From Candidatus Baltobacteraceae bacterium (lineage in GTDB: Bacteria > Vulcanimicrobiota > Vulcanimicrobiia > Vulcanimicrobiales > Vulcanimicrobiaceae): a DNA stretch of 56,636 nucleotides. The notes under the pieces were generated by a model. That model had not been told where the DNA came from, did no database searches, and saw only the letters and a list, made by a program, of their open reading frames with translations. How positions within the stretch are numbered: the first letter of the stretch is position 1; the number at the start of each line of letters is the position of its first letter. Location: positions 1 through 56,636 of the forward strand of contig DATBTN010000009.1 in assembly GCA_036559195.1 (NCBI GenBank), given 5' to 3'. Positions 1 through 13,561 of this stretch are shown piece by piece. The translations under genes and the position numbers were made by a program.

Positions 1-65
1 CCCGATCCGCCCCCGGTCGACATGGCAATAACGATGGCTGCGGCTACAAGAAACGCCGTGAACAT
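1..65 (-). CDS. Partial small membrane or secreted protein, N-terminus only
   Basis: An open frame reads off the left edge of the window on the minus strand. It starts with ATG at position 65 and is preceded by an excellent ribosome-binding site, AGGAGGGG, seven or so bases upstream. The visible 21 residues begin MFTAFLVAAAIVIAMSTGGG: a hydrophobic stretch with no charged residue, typical of a signal anchor or a single transmembrane helix, then a glycine-rich turn. The rest lies outside the window, so no family can be named. The strong RBS is the main reason to believe it; it could also be the start of a very small membrane peptide. Confidence 0.5.
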   Translation of the reverse strand, partial: MFTAFLVAAAIVIAMSTGGGS

Positions 66-412
66 GGGTCCCCTCCTGGGTGGAAAGTGCTAGCAAAGCG
101 GTCATCCTGACCAGAGCCGCCCGTATGGACACCGAACCGAGGTTTTAAGAACGATCGCGCCTGGGCTCCCCGCGGCCGGCTTTCCTTCGAAAGCGAGCGT
201 TCCGCTTCGTGTGACCAAGAACCTAGTGCCCGTCGACGGAGTCGCGAGGACATCGGCATGTTCGTGGATTTGGATCGTTGGGGTAGGGACGAATTGCAAC
301 GAGGCGGTGACTAAACCGCACAGCAATTTCGTCGGCGGGATACGTCGCATTTTCGACCCAATATCGGGCCGTCGATAGCTGGCCGCACGTCCAAACGAGC
401 TCACCGAAAAAA
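66..412. other. Gene-poor stretch between partial gene and tRNA terminator
   Basis: About 350 bases hold no convincing gene. Open frames exist on the minus strand (for example 102-404), but their composition is unlike a protein, they lack a ribosome-binding site and they run into the tRNA terminator. It probably contains the promoter for the minus-strand partial gene at the left edge. Confidence 0.4.
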
Positions 413-450
413 AAGAAAAACCCCGCCAAATTTTAGACTTGGCGGGGTTT
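413..450 (-). terminator. Rho-independent terminator of the tRNA-Asn gene
   Basis: On the minus strand, directly after the tRNA, a stem CCCCGCCAA pairs with TTGGCGGGG and is followed by TTTTTCTTTTTTTT. This is a textbook intrinsic terminator and the strongest one in the window. Confidence 0.93.
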
Positions 451-454
451 CACA

Positions 455-530
455 TGGCTCCGGATGCTGGACTCGAACCAGCGACCCGCTGATTAACAGT
501 CAGCTGCTCTACCAACTGAGCTAATCCGGA
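455..530 (-). tRNA. tRNA-Asn (anticodon GTT)
   Basis: Read on the minus strand from 530, the acceptor arm TCCGGAT pairs perfectly with ATCCGGA. The D-loop motif AGCTCAGTTGGTAGAGC, the anticodon arm CTGAC-TGTTAAT-with GTT anticodon, and the T-arm GGTTCGAGTCC are all present. The discriminator base is G and the terminal CCA is encoded in the DNA (455-457). A strong terminator follows immediately, so it is transcribed as a single tRNA. Confidence 0.97.
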
Positions 531-628
531 ACAGGTGGTCGGCGTCGATGATTCTGCGAACGCGGATTTGGCCCTTCTTGCCGGCCCCAGAGACCGGCCC
601 CTCGCCCATTTCTGGGTACGATGAAGCC

Positions 629-1246
629 ATGAATATCGGGATAATAGGCTCAGGCCACATTGGCGGAAATCTCGGGAAACTGCTGGCGCGAAAAGGTCAC
701 AAGCTCTATTACAGTTTCTCGCACGACGAGGCCAAACTCGAAAATCTCGCGCGCGATGCCGGCAACGAATCTAAAGCCGCGACGCCGTACGACGCGGTGC
801 TCTGCGCCGACGTCATCGTGCTTTCGCCTCCTTGGACGCAAATCGACGAAGCGCTGGCGAAGGCCGGCGATATCTCGGGCAAGGTCGTGATCGATACCAC
901 CAACCCGTACAATCCGGATTTCACGATCCAGGAACTGCCCGAAAACGAGTCGTCGAGCGAAATCGTCGCGAAAAAGATTCCGCAGTCCAGCGTGGTGAAG
1001 GCGTTCAATACCCTTAAAGCGCAAACGCTGCTCGATCGAACGGAGCAAGGCATCGCCGTCTTCTACTGCGGTGACGACCCGATCGCGAAAAACACCGTCG
1101 CCGGGCTGATCGCGGATTGCGGCTTCGTTCCGGTCGATGCCGGAACGCTCAACGAGGGACGCCTTCAACAGCCCAATACCGACCGCTACCTCAAGGAGCT
1201 GACCAAAGAACAAGCGGAGCAGCTGCTTGGGTCGCCCGCGCACTGA
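629..1246 (+). CDS. NAD(P)-binding oxidoreductase of the F420-dependent reductase family
   Basis: The protein is 205 residues and starts MNIGIIGSGHIGGNLG, a Rossmann strand-glycine-loop-helix with the GxGxxG dinucleotide motif. Later come the ADVIVLSPPW and KVVIDTTNPYNPD segments typical of the NADP oxidoreductase, coenzyme F420-dependent family (PF03807). The family moves hydride between NADP and F420 or reduces other small substrates; the substrate cannot be read from sequence. An in-frame start exists at 548, but the Rossmann strand begins right at 629, so that start is preferred although its RBS is weak. It is monocistronic, between tRNA-Asn and a convergent secreted-protein gene. Confidence 0.8.
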   Translation: MNIGIIGSGHIGGNLGKLLARKGHKLYYSFSHDEAKLENLARDAGNESKAATPYDAVLCADVIVLSPPWTQIDEALAKAGDISGKVVIDTTNPYNPDFTIQELPENESSSEIVAKKIPQSSVVKAFNTLKAQTLLDRTEQGIAVFYCGDDPIAKNTVAGLIADCGFVPVDAGTLNEGRLQQPNTDRYLKELTKEQAEQLLGSPAH

Positions 1247-1272
1247 ATCGGCCGCATTTTCAGCCTAAACGC

Positions 1273-1305
1273 ACTACGGCGCCCGAGATACTCGGGCGCC
1301 GTAGT
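1273..1305. terminator. Long hairpin between convergent genes
   Basis: A perfect 15-bp inverted repeat (ACTACGGCGCCCGAG and its complement) with a three-base loop sits between the stop codons of two converging genes. It probably ends transcription from both sides, though neither side has a T-tract. Confidence 0.7.
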
Positions 1306-1332
1306 CGCGCAAGCGGAGCGTTCTTGCCGGAG

Positions 1333-1944
1333 TTAGTAGTGACTGGCCTGACGACGCACCACGAGCGGACGAGTCAGCGTTAGCGAAACGCTCGTACCCT
1401 GCGTGAGCGCCACGTTCGACTTCTTGTTGTAGCCGATGAGGAATCCGCCCGCGGCACCCGCGGCGCCGCCCACGTTCGTGTGAAGAATCGTTTTGCCGAG
1501 GATATTGCCCAGCACCATGCCGCCGATGGTCGTGAGCGCCACGTGCCCGCCGTTACGCGTTTGCTGCTTCGGTCCGCCGCCCGTCATCTGCGCTTCGAGC
1601 GGATACGATGTGCCGTTTTGGAGCGTGATCGTATTGAACGAAAGATCGAGTTCGGGATTGCGTCCCTGACCGGCCGGGGTGACCTTGATCACTTCGCCGT
1701 TGATTACGGCGTTGGCCAAATCTTGATCGTCTTCCGGGTATGGCGAAACCACGCGCATGGTGAACCGGTCGCCGACTTGGGCGGTGCCGCTGTCGAGCGA
1801 GCCGTTCATCACGGCGTTGACGGAATCGCCCTTTGAAAGCGTGATCGAGTAGGCGGCCTGGGCCGTCAGCGGCGCGGACGCGAAGGCCGTTGCCCCCAAT
1901 GCCGCTGCGATGGCGAGTGCCGAGAATTTGCTCCGAAAGCTCAT
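1333..1944 (-). CDS. Secreted protein with glycine-zipper segment, unknown function
   Basis: 203 residues. The N-terminus MSFRSKFSALAIAAALGATA followed by a small-residue region ending near AQAAYS is a classical Sec signal peptide with cleavage near residue 31. The ATG has a good RBS (AGGAGATCTG). The middle is beta-rich and polar; residues about 140-172 form a Gly/Ala-rich stretch (GGMVLGNILGK, GGAAGAAGGFLIGY) that looks like a glycine zipper able to pack into or against a membrane. It ends with a beta strand SVSLTLTRPL. I do not recognise a named family. A periplasmic or outer-membrane-associated location is likely. Confidence 0.75.
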   Translation of the reverse strand: MSFRSKFSALAIAAALGATAFASAPLTAQAAYSITLSKGDSVNAVMNGSLDSGTAQVGDRFTMRVVSPYPEDDQDLANAVINGEVIKVTPAGQGRNPELDLSFNTITLQNGTSYPLEAQMTGGGPKQQTRNGGHVALTTIGGMVLGNILGKTILHTNVGGAAGAAGGFLIGYNKKSNVALTQGTSVSLTLTRPLVVRRQASHY

Positions 1945-2013
1945 CAGATCTCCTTTTGTGAAGCCGCGGGCGCGTCATAATTGCTTGCCCCGGCGGAACT
2001 ACTTCACCTAGTG

Positions 2014-2042
2014 AACGAGCCTTCTCAATGAGAAGGCTCGTT
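2014..2042. terminator. Hairpin between metK and the secreted-protein gene
   Basis: AACGAGCCTTCTCA pairs with TGAGAAGGCTCGTT almost without a loop. A T-rich run (TTTGTTTT) follows on the plus strand only. On the minus strand it lies 27 bases past the metK stop and probably ends that operon, although that side lacks a clear T-tract. Confidence 0.6.
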
Positions 2043-2068
2043 TGTTTTGGTGGGCGACCGAGCGTAGA

Positions 2069-3289
<1,221 letters not shown>

Positions 3290-3294
3290 CGAGA

Positions 3295-7935
<4,641 letters not shown>

Positions 7936-7939
<4 letters not shown>

Positions 7940-8739
7940 GAAACGAGCTCCAAGAAGGGGGCGATGTCGTCGGGTTCGACATCCATGCCGACGCCCCGTT
8001 TGTTATAGCGGATGTCGTGAAAATCCGAGCCGCCGCTCATCACGAGCCCGTGGCGCGCCGCCTTTTCGCGAAAGTGATGCACCTGCGCGGGTTCGTGTGA
8101 GGGGTAAAAGACTTCGAGCCCGCGCAGTCCGTGCTCCGCAAGCTCGTCGATGATCTCGTAATCGTGAAGCCGCCCCGGATGCGCGAGCACCGGAACCCCG
8201 CCAACCGCAACGATCGCCTCGATGGCCTCGTGCGGACCGATGTGGTCGGCCGGAACGTACCCGGGTTTGCCGCGCCGCAAGAGCGTGCGAAACGCGCTCT
8301 CGATATCGCCGACGAGCCCTTTGCGTATCAACGCTTTCCCAACGTGCGGGCGACCGAGCACGGCACCGCCGTCGGCCTCGGCCTCGACCTCGGCCATCGT
8401 GATCGGATAGCCCGAGGCCGTCAGCGCGCCGACCATGCGTTCCATTCGTTTGCGCCGCTCCGCGCGGTTGCGCTCCAAGATTCCGACCAGCGTTGAATCG
8501 CCAAGCGGCAGTCGATATCCGAGGATGTGCACTTCGTTTGCGTTGTAGGTCGTGTTGATCTCGATCCCGGTCACCAAGCGAACGTGTTTGGGGAGTTCGA
8601 ATTGGCCGTATGCGGCCAGCGTGTCGTGATCGGATATCGAAAAGACCGTGACGCCGCGCTCGACCATAAGATCGGCGAGCGCCTGTGGTTTCAGACTCCC
8701 GTCGCTCTCGAGCGTGTGAGAGTGAAAGTCTACGATCAA
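7936..8739 (-). CDS. PHP-domain metal-dependent phosphoesterase (TrpH/YciV-like)
   Basis: 267 residues if translation begins at the TTG at 8739, which overlaps the spoVS stop as TTGA. That start gives MIVDFHSHTLESDGS, exactly where the PHP HxH metal motif should lie; the open frame upstream is spoVS antiframe. Further metal ligands are visible in SISDHDTLA, TGIEINT, VPVLAHPGR and SGGSDFHD. Family members are 5'-3' exoribonucleases or 3',5'-nucleoside bisphosphate phosphatases (RNase AM / YciV). Overlap with both neighbours implies co-translation with SpoVS and the M16 peptidase. Confidence 0.88.
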
Positions 8740-9041
8740 CCGGCTACGTGTGGGCGGCGTTCGATGGCTAGCGAGATGCCGGTACGTTCGTTGCCCTCGA
8801 TCTCGACGTCTATAAATGAAGGGACGCACGCGAGATCGATCTCGCCGCCGCGCAGATACGTACGCGCGATGGCGATCGCCTTGACCGCCTGGTTGATCGC
8901 ACCGGCGCCGACGGCTTGCAGTTCGGCCGACTCGCGCTCGCGCAGCACCGCCGCCAATGCGCCGGCCACGGAGTTCGGATTGCTCTTCGCGGAGACTTTC
9001 AGGACGCTGGTGGTAACATGCTTTGCTGGATTGCCGATCAT
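8736..9041 (-). CDS. spoVS: SpoVS-family protein
   Basis: 101 residues. The core VLKVSAKSNPNSVAGALA, then VGAGAINQAVKAIAIAR, and the acidic FIDVEIEGNERTGI segment match stage V sporulation protein S, a small Alba-like nucleic-acid-binding fold. The N-terminus is about a dozen residues longer than in Bacillus. In Bacillus SpoVS affects sporulation and septation; the family also occurs in non-sporulating phyla such as Deinococcus-Thermus, where its job is unclear. It overlaps ymdB by four bases (ATGA), the same ymdB-spoVS neighbourhood known from Firmicutes. No other sporulation gene is seen in the window. Confidence 0.93.
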   Translation of the reverse strand: MIGNPAKHVTTSVLKVSAKSNPNSVAGALAAVLRERESAELQAVGAGAINQAVKAIAIARTYLRGGEIDLACVPSFIDVEIEGNERTGISLAIERRPHVAG

Positions 9042-9811
9042 GCTATGCCTCGTTGAAAGATGCGTTTGATCTCAGTCGCCCGACCCGTCTCAACGTCGAT
9101 CCTTACAACCGCGGCGCAAAACTGTTTGGTTCCGGTTTTTTGAACGGAAAACCGCTCGGAGAATCCGGTCGTAAACCGGTCCAGCACGGGGCCCGCCTCC
9201 ATCCCGATGACCCCATCGGTGGGACCGGTCATGCCCACGTCGGTCAAATAGGCGGTTCCCCCAGGGAGAATGTGCTCGTCCGCCGTCTGGACGTGGGTGT
9301 GGGTTCCGTAGATCGCGGAGACGCGCCCATCCAGGTAGCGTCCGAGGGCCACTTTCTCGCTCGTAGCCTCGGCGTGAATGTCGACCACGATGATCTTCGT
9401 CAAGCGTCCGAGGTCCGCCAACTCCGCGTCGACCACGCGAAACGGGTCGTCGACCGGCGGCATGAAGGTGCGGCCCATCACGTTAAGCACGCCGACGGTC
9501 ACGCCGTTTGCCACAAACGTGCCCGAACCGCGGCCGGGCAGACCGGGCGGATAATTCGCCGGCCGAATCACCCGCTCGCTCGTCTCCAGGTACGCTTTGA
9601 AGTCGCGCTTATCGAAGATGTGGTTTCCGCTGGTGATGAAATCGACGCCGGTCTCGAACATTTCTTCGGCGGTCTGCGCGGTCAAGCCGAAACCGCCCGC
9701 GGCGTTCTCGCCGTTGGCGATGCAGGCGTCTACGTTATATTGATCGCGCGCAAAGGGAATGCAGCGCTTGAGGGTGTCGCGACCGGGAGATCCAACGACG
9801 TCCCCGATCAC
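9038..9811 (-). CDS. ymdB: YmdB-type calcineurin-like metallophosphoesterase
   Basis: The TIGR00282 family hydrolyses cyclic nucleotides such as 2',3'-cAMP in Bacillus. Metal-site motifs are clear: IGDVVGSPGRD at the N-terminus, ANGENAAGGFG, TSGNHIFDKRDF, DIHAEATSEK and YGTHTHVQTAD. From GTG at 9811 the protein is 257 residues but would lose most of its first beta strand. CTG at 9817 would give LLVIGDVVG and a normal strand; no ATG or TTG exists nearby in frame. The upstream unknown gene ends at 9829. It is followed by spoVS with a four-base overlap. In Bacillus this gene sits after rny, which is not present here. Confidence 0.92.
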   Translation of the reverse strand: MIGDVVGSPGRDTLKRCIPFARDQYNVDACIANGENAAGGFGLTAQTAEEMFETGVDFITSGNHIFDKRDFKAYLETSERVIRPANYPPGLPGRGSGTFVANGVTVGVLNVMGRTFMPPVDDPFRVVDAELADLGRLTKIIVVDIHAEATSEKVALGRYLDGRVSAIYGTHTHVQTADEHILPGGTAYLTDVGMTGPTDGVIGMEAGPVLDRFTTGFSERFSVQKTGTKQFCAAVVRIDVETGRATEIKRIFQRGIA

Positions 9812-9828
9812 GAGCAGGGTGAGAGTAG

Positions 9829-10383
9829 CTAGCGGCGAGCCGATGCCTTCGCTTTCTTTTGTGATTTCAAGAAATACACCAGTACGCGCTTCTCTTCGCG
9901 GAACCCCACCAAACTCTTCGACTGCGTCGGATCGCGCATCGCTTCGATCGCGTACTCGACCGCTTCTTCTTGCGCCGCGGGATCCTCGTCGGGATGTTCG
10001 TCTTGCACCGGATTGCGCACCAGCGTTTCGCCGAAGCGCTCCGTCATCAGTGCGGTCACCATGACGAGCTCGTCTTTGGTAAAGCTCTCGAGGTCGCGGG
10101 TGACGTGGACGAAGGTCATCGCGCGGTCGGATTCGGACTCGACCGCGATCACGCGCCCGTCCGCGAGACCGTCGAGGGCGAGGAATCCGGCAACGTGCTC
10201 CTCCACGCTGGCCGCAACGGCTGTCTGCGCCCGGCGATCGAGACGCGCGCGGACCGCGAAGCTCACGCGCACGGTGCCTTCGCCCGGCGTCGAGCGCAAC
10301 GATGCGATCTCGGGAAAGCGCACGAGCAACGCACAGATCAGGCTGACCGTGTCGGAATTTTCGACGGGTAATCTGGCGTTCAT
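9829..10383 (-). CDS. Unknown cytoplasmic protein at head of ymdB operon
   Basis: 184 residues, ATG start with a purine-rich GAAGGAAG upstream. No signal peptide or membrane segment. The first 100 residues look like an alternating alpha/beta domain; the second part holds the acidic stretch VQDEHPDEDPAAQEEAVEYA, and the end is strongly basic (LKSQKKAKASARR), which could contact RNA or DNA. I do not recognise the family. It occupies the place where rny (RNase Y) stands in Firmicutes, but shows no KH or HD motif. Its close spacing to ymdB (about 12-18 bases) indicates co-transcription. Confidence 0.75.
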   Translation of the reverse strand: MNARLPVENSDTVSLICALLVRFPEIASLRSTPGEGTVRVSFAVRARLDRRAQTAVAASVEEHVAGFLALDGLADGRVIAVESESDRAMTFVHVTRDLESFTKDELVMVTALMTERFGETLVRNPVQDEHPDEDPAAQEEAVEYAIEAMRDPTQSKSLVGFREEKRVLVYFLKSQKKAKASARR

Positions 10384-10525
10384 AGAATGGCACGCTTCCT
10401 TCGCAGTGGCCGGTTCGGGGTGAGCTCCGGGTGGGGGCCGTCTCTTAGACGCGGCCTCAACGTCCCCCCTTGTGGATTCACGACCTAATACCCGCCCGCC
10501 CAGGGCCGGGTTCCGAAATCTGGTC

Positions 10526-10551
10526 GAAAGGAGTATCCTTTCGCCGACCTA
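10526..10551 (+). promoter_or_regulatory. GAAAGG-nn-TATCCTTT-n-GCCGA element, copy 1
   Basis: Upstream of the membrane-protein gene at 10594 there is GAAAGGAGTATCCTTTCGCC, then GACCTA. It includes a perfect 8-bp palindrome CGAAAGGA / TCCTTTCG (10525-10532 with 10536-10543). A second copy with 19 of 22 identical bases lies at 36460. The GCCGA block resembles the -10 element of sigma-28/sigma-D promoters, but the spacing to the A-rich block is 17 rather than 19, so this reading is only a suggestion. Confidence 0.6.
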
Positions 10552-10593
10552 CCTAGTTGAATTCCCCGTCAGGTGTGCCTATGATGATCCCTA

Positions 10594-11133
10594 ATGAAGC
10601 GGATCGCGAAGCTAGCCGGCGCGCTGCTGCTCGGTTTGCCCGCCGCCGTTTTGGCGCACGCGGCGCTTTTCGGTCATGCCCACGTCCTGGCCGGTATTCA
10701 TCACAACGAAGTCGTTGAATCCGCCTCGTCGCTCGCCGCGGCCGTCGCCGTCACCATTGCCGTCGGCTGTCTGCTGGGAACGCGACGCGTCCAGAGCGGC
10801 TCGATCCTCGCCGCCTGCGCCACGGCATACCTGCCAGGTCCGCTCGCGCTCGCGCTCGCCGCATTGTGCTGGTTTACATCCCTCGAAGCGCTTGAGGGCC
10901 GCGGAATCGGACTCGCGGGTCTCGCCGCCGCGGTTCTCTGCGCGCTCCTGCTCACGCTGCTCGCCCGCGCCTTCGTGCGAACGTTCGCAGCGATCACCCT
11001 GCGGTTTACCGCGCTGCAGACGCGCAAGCGCGAACCGGCTCCCGTCAGCCTCACGGAGCACCGTGCGCCGAGGGCCACCTCGCGCCTCGCGCATACCCGC
11101 CGCTTCGCTCGTCCGCCTCCGGCCTTCGCGTAA
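10594..11133 (+). CDS. Small multi-pass inner-membrane protein, unknown function
   Basis: 179 residues. MKRIAKLAGALLLGLPAAVL is a first hydrophobic segment, followed by a His-containing loop (HAALFGHAHVLAGIHHNEVV), then helices at about 46-62, 72-90 and 104-130, and a basic, probably cytoplasmic tail rich in Arg and Pro. The His-rich loop could bind metal, which would suit the downstream TonB receptor and His/Met-rich protein, but this is an inference. I know no named family. It is preceded by the GAAAGG...CCTTT-GCCGA element. Confidence 0.7.
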   Translation: MKRIAKLAGALLLGLPAAVLAHAALFGHAHVLAGIHHNEVVESASSLAAAVAVTIAVGCLLGTRRVQSGSILAACATAYLPGPLALALAALCWFTSLEALEGRGIGLAGLAAAVLCALLLTLLARAFVRTFAAITLRFTALQTRKREPAPVSLTEHRAPRATSRLAHTRRFARPPPAFA

Positions 11134-11140
11134 CGCATCC

Positions 11141-11154
11141 GGCGCTTCGGCGCC
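11141..11154 (+). other. UUCG-capped hairpin in the TonB-receptor leader
   Basis: GGCGC-TTCG-GCGCC lies between the membrane-protein stop and the receptor start. It may be a weak attenuator or simply protect the processed mRNA; there is no T-tract. Confidence 0.4.
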
Positions 11155-11192
11155 AAGACTCCACTCCGTCTTTGCGTTTTCAGGAAGGTTTT

Positions 11193-13496
11193 ATGCGATA
11201 TTTTGCTGCGGCACTCATGGCCGCACTCTTCTGCTGTACGGGTCTACCCGCGATTGCAGCCACCACCGGCGTCGTGCGCGGGAATGTGATCGTCAACAAC
11301 GCGCCCAAAGCCGGCGTCGAACTCACGCTCAAGGCCGACGGGACCCTGCTCCAAACGACCTCCGATGCCGCGGGCAACTACATCTTCGCGCTCGTTCCGT
11401 TCGGCACGTACACGCTGGTGGCGCACTATTCGGGAGTGCCCGATAAGCGAGTCTCCCTCGATGTGAGTTCGGACTCGGTCTCCACGGTCAATCTCGCGCT
11501 CGGCGATCTGAAGATCATCGGCAGCGCGGCGGTTTCCGCGCGGGCCGGGGCCTCGGGGAATCCCGTCTCGGTCAATGCGATCGGCCGTCAAGAACTCGCC
11601 GCGCTGCCCACCAACAACAGCCTCAACAGCGTGGTACAGACCGTGCCGGGCATCGTAAAGTTCTCGTACGGTGAGCCCGTCGCGCACGGATTTCACGGAT
11701 TGAGCTACGAGATCGACGGCGCTCCGATTCCGCAGGCCACCAGTTCCAACTTTGCCGAGCTGATCGACCCGAAGAATATCGACTCGGTCGAAATCCTCAC
11801 CGGCGCGTTTCCGGCCGAATACGGCGGAAACCGCGAAGGCGCGGTCGTGAACATCGTGACCTCGCGCATCAACGATCTCACGCAGCCGTTTGCCGGTTCG
11901 ATCTCCGGCGGGGTAGGAAACTACGGTCAAACGCTCGCCAGTTTCGACACGGCATCCAAGTTCGGGAAGACCGAACTCTTCTTCAATGCCAACAGTCAGC
12001 GTAGCACGCGCGGTCTCGACACGCCCACGTTCAATCCGATCCACGACAACAGTTCGCAATCCGATCAATTCCTGCGCGTGATCGCGCCGATCGGCGCGCG
12101 CGACTCGCTCGGGTTCGACTTCTCAAACCAGCTCGCGCAGTTCCAAATTCCGATCAACACGAGCGCCAACAATCCGACCGACCCGCAGGTGAGCCTGCCG
12201 GGGACCGATGACGTGCAGCGTGAGTACGACCGGTATGCGAACCTCAATTTCACGGCCGTCTCGAAAGATGGAAACGGCGTCTTTCAATTCATCCCCTGGG
12301 CCCGCTACACGCGCATCGCCTACGAAGGGGATCTACACAACGACGTGCTCGCCACGCAGCCCGATCCGAGCACGGGCACGCCCACGAATCTGGTCGGGCT
12401 GCGGCAAGACCGCCGGGCCAGCTACGCCGGATTGCGCGTCTCCGATTTCCGGGCGCTCGCGCATCACTCGATCAAGGTCGGCATCGATCTCACCCACGAA
12501 TATTTCAACGCGGTGCAAACCTTCGCACAGGGCGGCCAGCCCAACGTCAACGAGAATGTTTCTCAACCTGGCTCCCAGATCGGCGTTTACGCCGAAGATA
12601 AGTGGTCGCCGTCCCGCGCGCTCTCCGTGAGCTACGGGCTGCGATACGATCACTCGACCGGCTTTACCGGCGGCAATCAACTGAGCCCGCGCATCGGCGT
12701 AAACGTCGCGCCGGACTCCAAGAACGTCGTACACTTCTACTACGGCCGCTTTTATGCGGCGCCGCAACTCGAGGACGTGCGCCAAGCCTGCGTGGCGCTT
12801 TCGGGCTGCCCGGCGATTCCGGTCTACGATCTTAAGCCGGAGACCGATTCGTACTTCGAGATGGGCGTCGCGCACACGTTCTCGCCGCGTCTTAACGGCT
12901 ACGTGAACTTCTTCGATCGTCGCGCCTCCAACGTGCTCGACACGACGCAGCTGCTCAACACGCCCCTCTTCGCGGTCTTCAACAACGCCATCGGGCGCGA
13001 CGAGGGCGTCGAGTTTCGACTTGCGGGCAGCGCCGGGATCGCCGATTCGTTCTTCCTCTCCGGCACGATCTCGCACGCCGAGGCGGCCGGCGTTTCGGGC
13101 TCGACGTTCCTCTTCGGCCCCAATCCCAACCCGCCCGGGCCGATCACGGCGGCGTCGTACCAGCCGGAGGATCACGATCAAACGTACGAGGCCAACGGCG
13201 CGTATACGCACCGTTTCGGGACCGATCGTACCTTCTTTGCGACGCTGCAAGGCGAGTACGGCACCGGGTATCCGGTGCAATTCCAGAGCGGCCCCGACCG
13301 GCTGCCGGCGCACCTCACCTTCGATCTGGCTTTGGGCAAAGAGGCCGGTAAGAACGGATCGCGCTCGCTCGGCTTCGACCTCGACGTTACCAACGTGCTC
13401 GATCATCAATACATCATCAAGATCGCCAACGGCTTCAACACCACGCAAGTCGCGAGCGGCCGTAACGTGTTGCTGCGAGTGACCGCGCCGTTTTAG
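11193..13496 (+). CDS. TonB-dependent outer-membrane receptor with carboxypeptidase-regulatory N-terminal domain
   Basis: 767 residues; ATG at 11193 follows CAGGAAGGTTTT. A signal peptide (MRYFAAALMAALFCCTGLPA) precedes a carboxypeptidase-D regulatory-like beta sandwich (about 28-105, GVVRGNVIVNNAPKAGVEL). Then comes the plug (about 135-235, with the VQTVPGIV and YEIDGAPIPQ features) and a beta barrel ending in a terminal aromatic strand LLRVTAPF. Such receptors import scarce ligands across the outer membrane using TonB-ExbB-ExbD energy. The substrate is unknown, but the next gene encodes a His/Met-rich secreted protein, so a metal, possibly copper, is plausible. Presence of this gene shows a diderm cell. 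Confidence 0.92.
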   Translation: MRYFAAALMAALFCCTGLPAIAATTGVVRGNVIVNNAPKAGVELTLKADGTLLQTTSDAAGNYIFALVPFGTYTLVAHYSGVPDKRVSLDVSSDSVSTVNLALGDLKIIGSAAVSARAGASGNPVSVNAIGRQELAALPTNNSLNSVVQTVPGIVKFSYGEPVAHGFHGLSYEIDGAPIPQATSSNFAELIDPKNIDSVEILTGAFPAEYGGNREGAVVNIVTSRINDLTQPFAGSISGGVGNYGQTLASFDTASKFGKTELFFNANSQRSTRGLDTPTFNPIHDNSSQSDQFLRVIAPIGARDSLGFDFSNQLAQFQIPINTSANNPTDPQVSLPGTDDVQREYDRYANLNFTAVSKDGNGVFQFIPWARYTRIAYEGDLHNDVLATQPDPSTGTPTNLVGLRQDRRASYAGLRVSDFRALAHHSIKVGIDLTHEYFNAVQTFAQGGQPNVNENVSQPGSQIGVYAEDKWSPSRALSVSYGLRYDHSTGFTGGNQLSPRIGVNVAPDSKNVVHFYYGRFYAAPQLEDVRQACVALSGCPAIPVYDLKPETDSYFEMGVAHTFSPRLNGYVNFFDRRASNVLDTTQLLNTPLFAVFNNAIGRDEGVEFRLAGSAGIADSFFLSGTISHAEAAGVSGSTFLFGPNPNPPGPITAASYQPEDHDQTYEANGAYTHRFGTDRTFFATLQGEYGTGYPVQFQSGPDRLPAHLTFDLALGKEAGKNGSRSLGFDLDVTNVLDHQYIIKIANGFNTTQVASGRNVLLRVTAPF

Positions 13497-13561
13497 TCCA
13501 ACTCTCGCTCGCGCTCGTCAACCTGGCGGTCGCGCTAGGGCTGCTCGTCCCGGGCGTTCCG

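Noticed and set aside
102-404. 100-codon minus-strand frame near the left end
   Set aside because: No RBS, no recognisable composition, and it begins inside the tRNA terminator region.
9812-10393. N-terminal extension of ymdB to 451 residues
   Set aside because: The added part is an out-of-frame reading of the upstream gene, which has its own start and stop codons.
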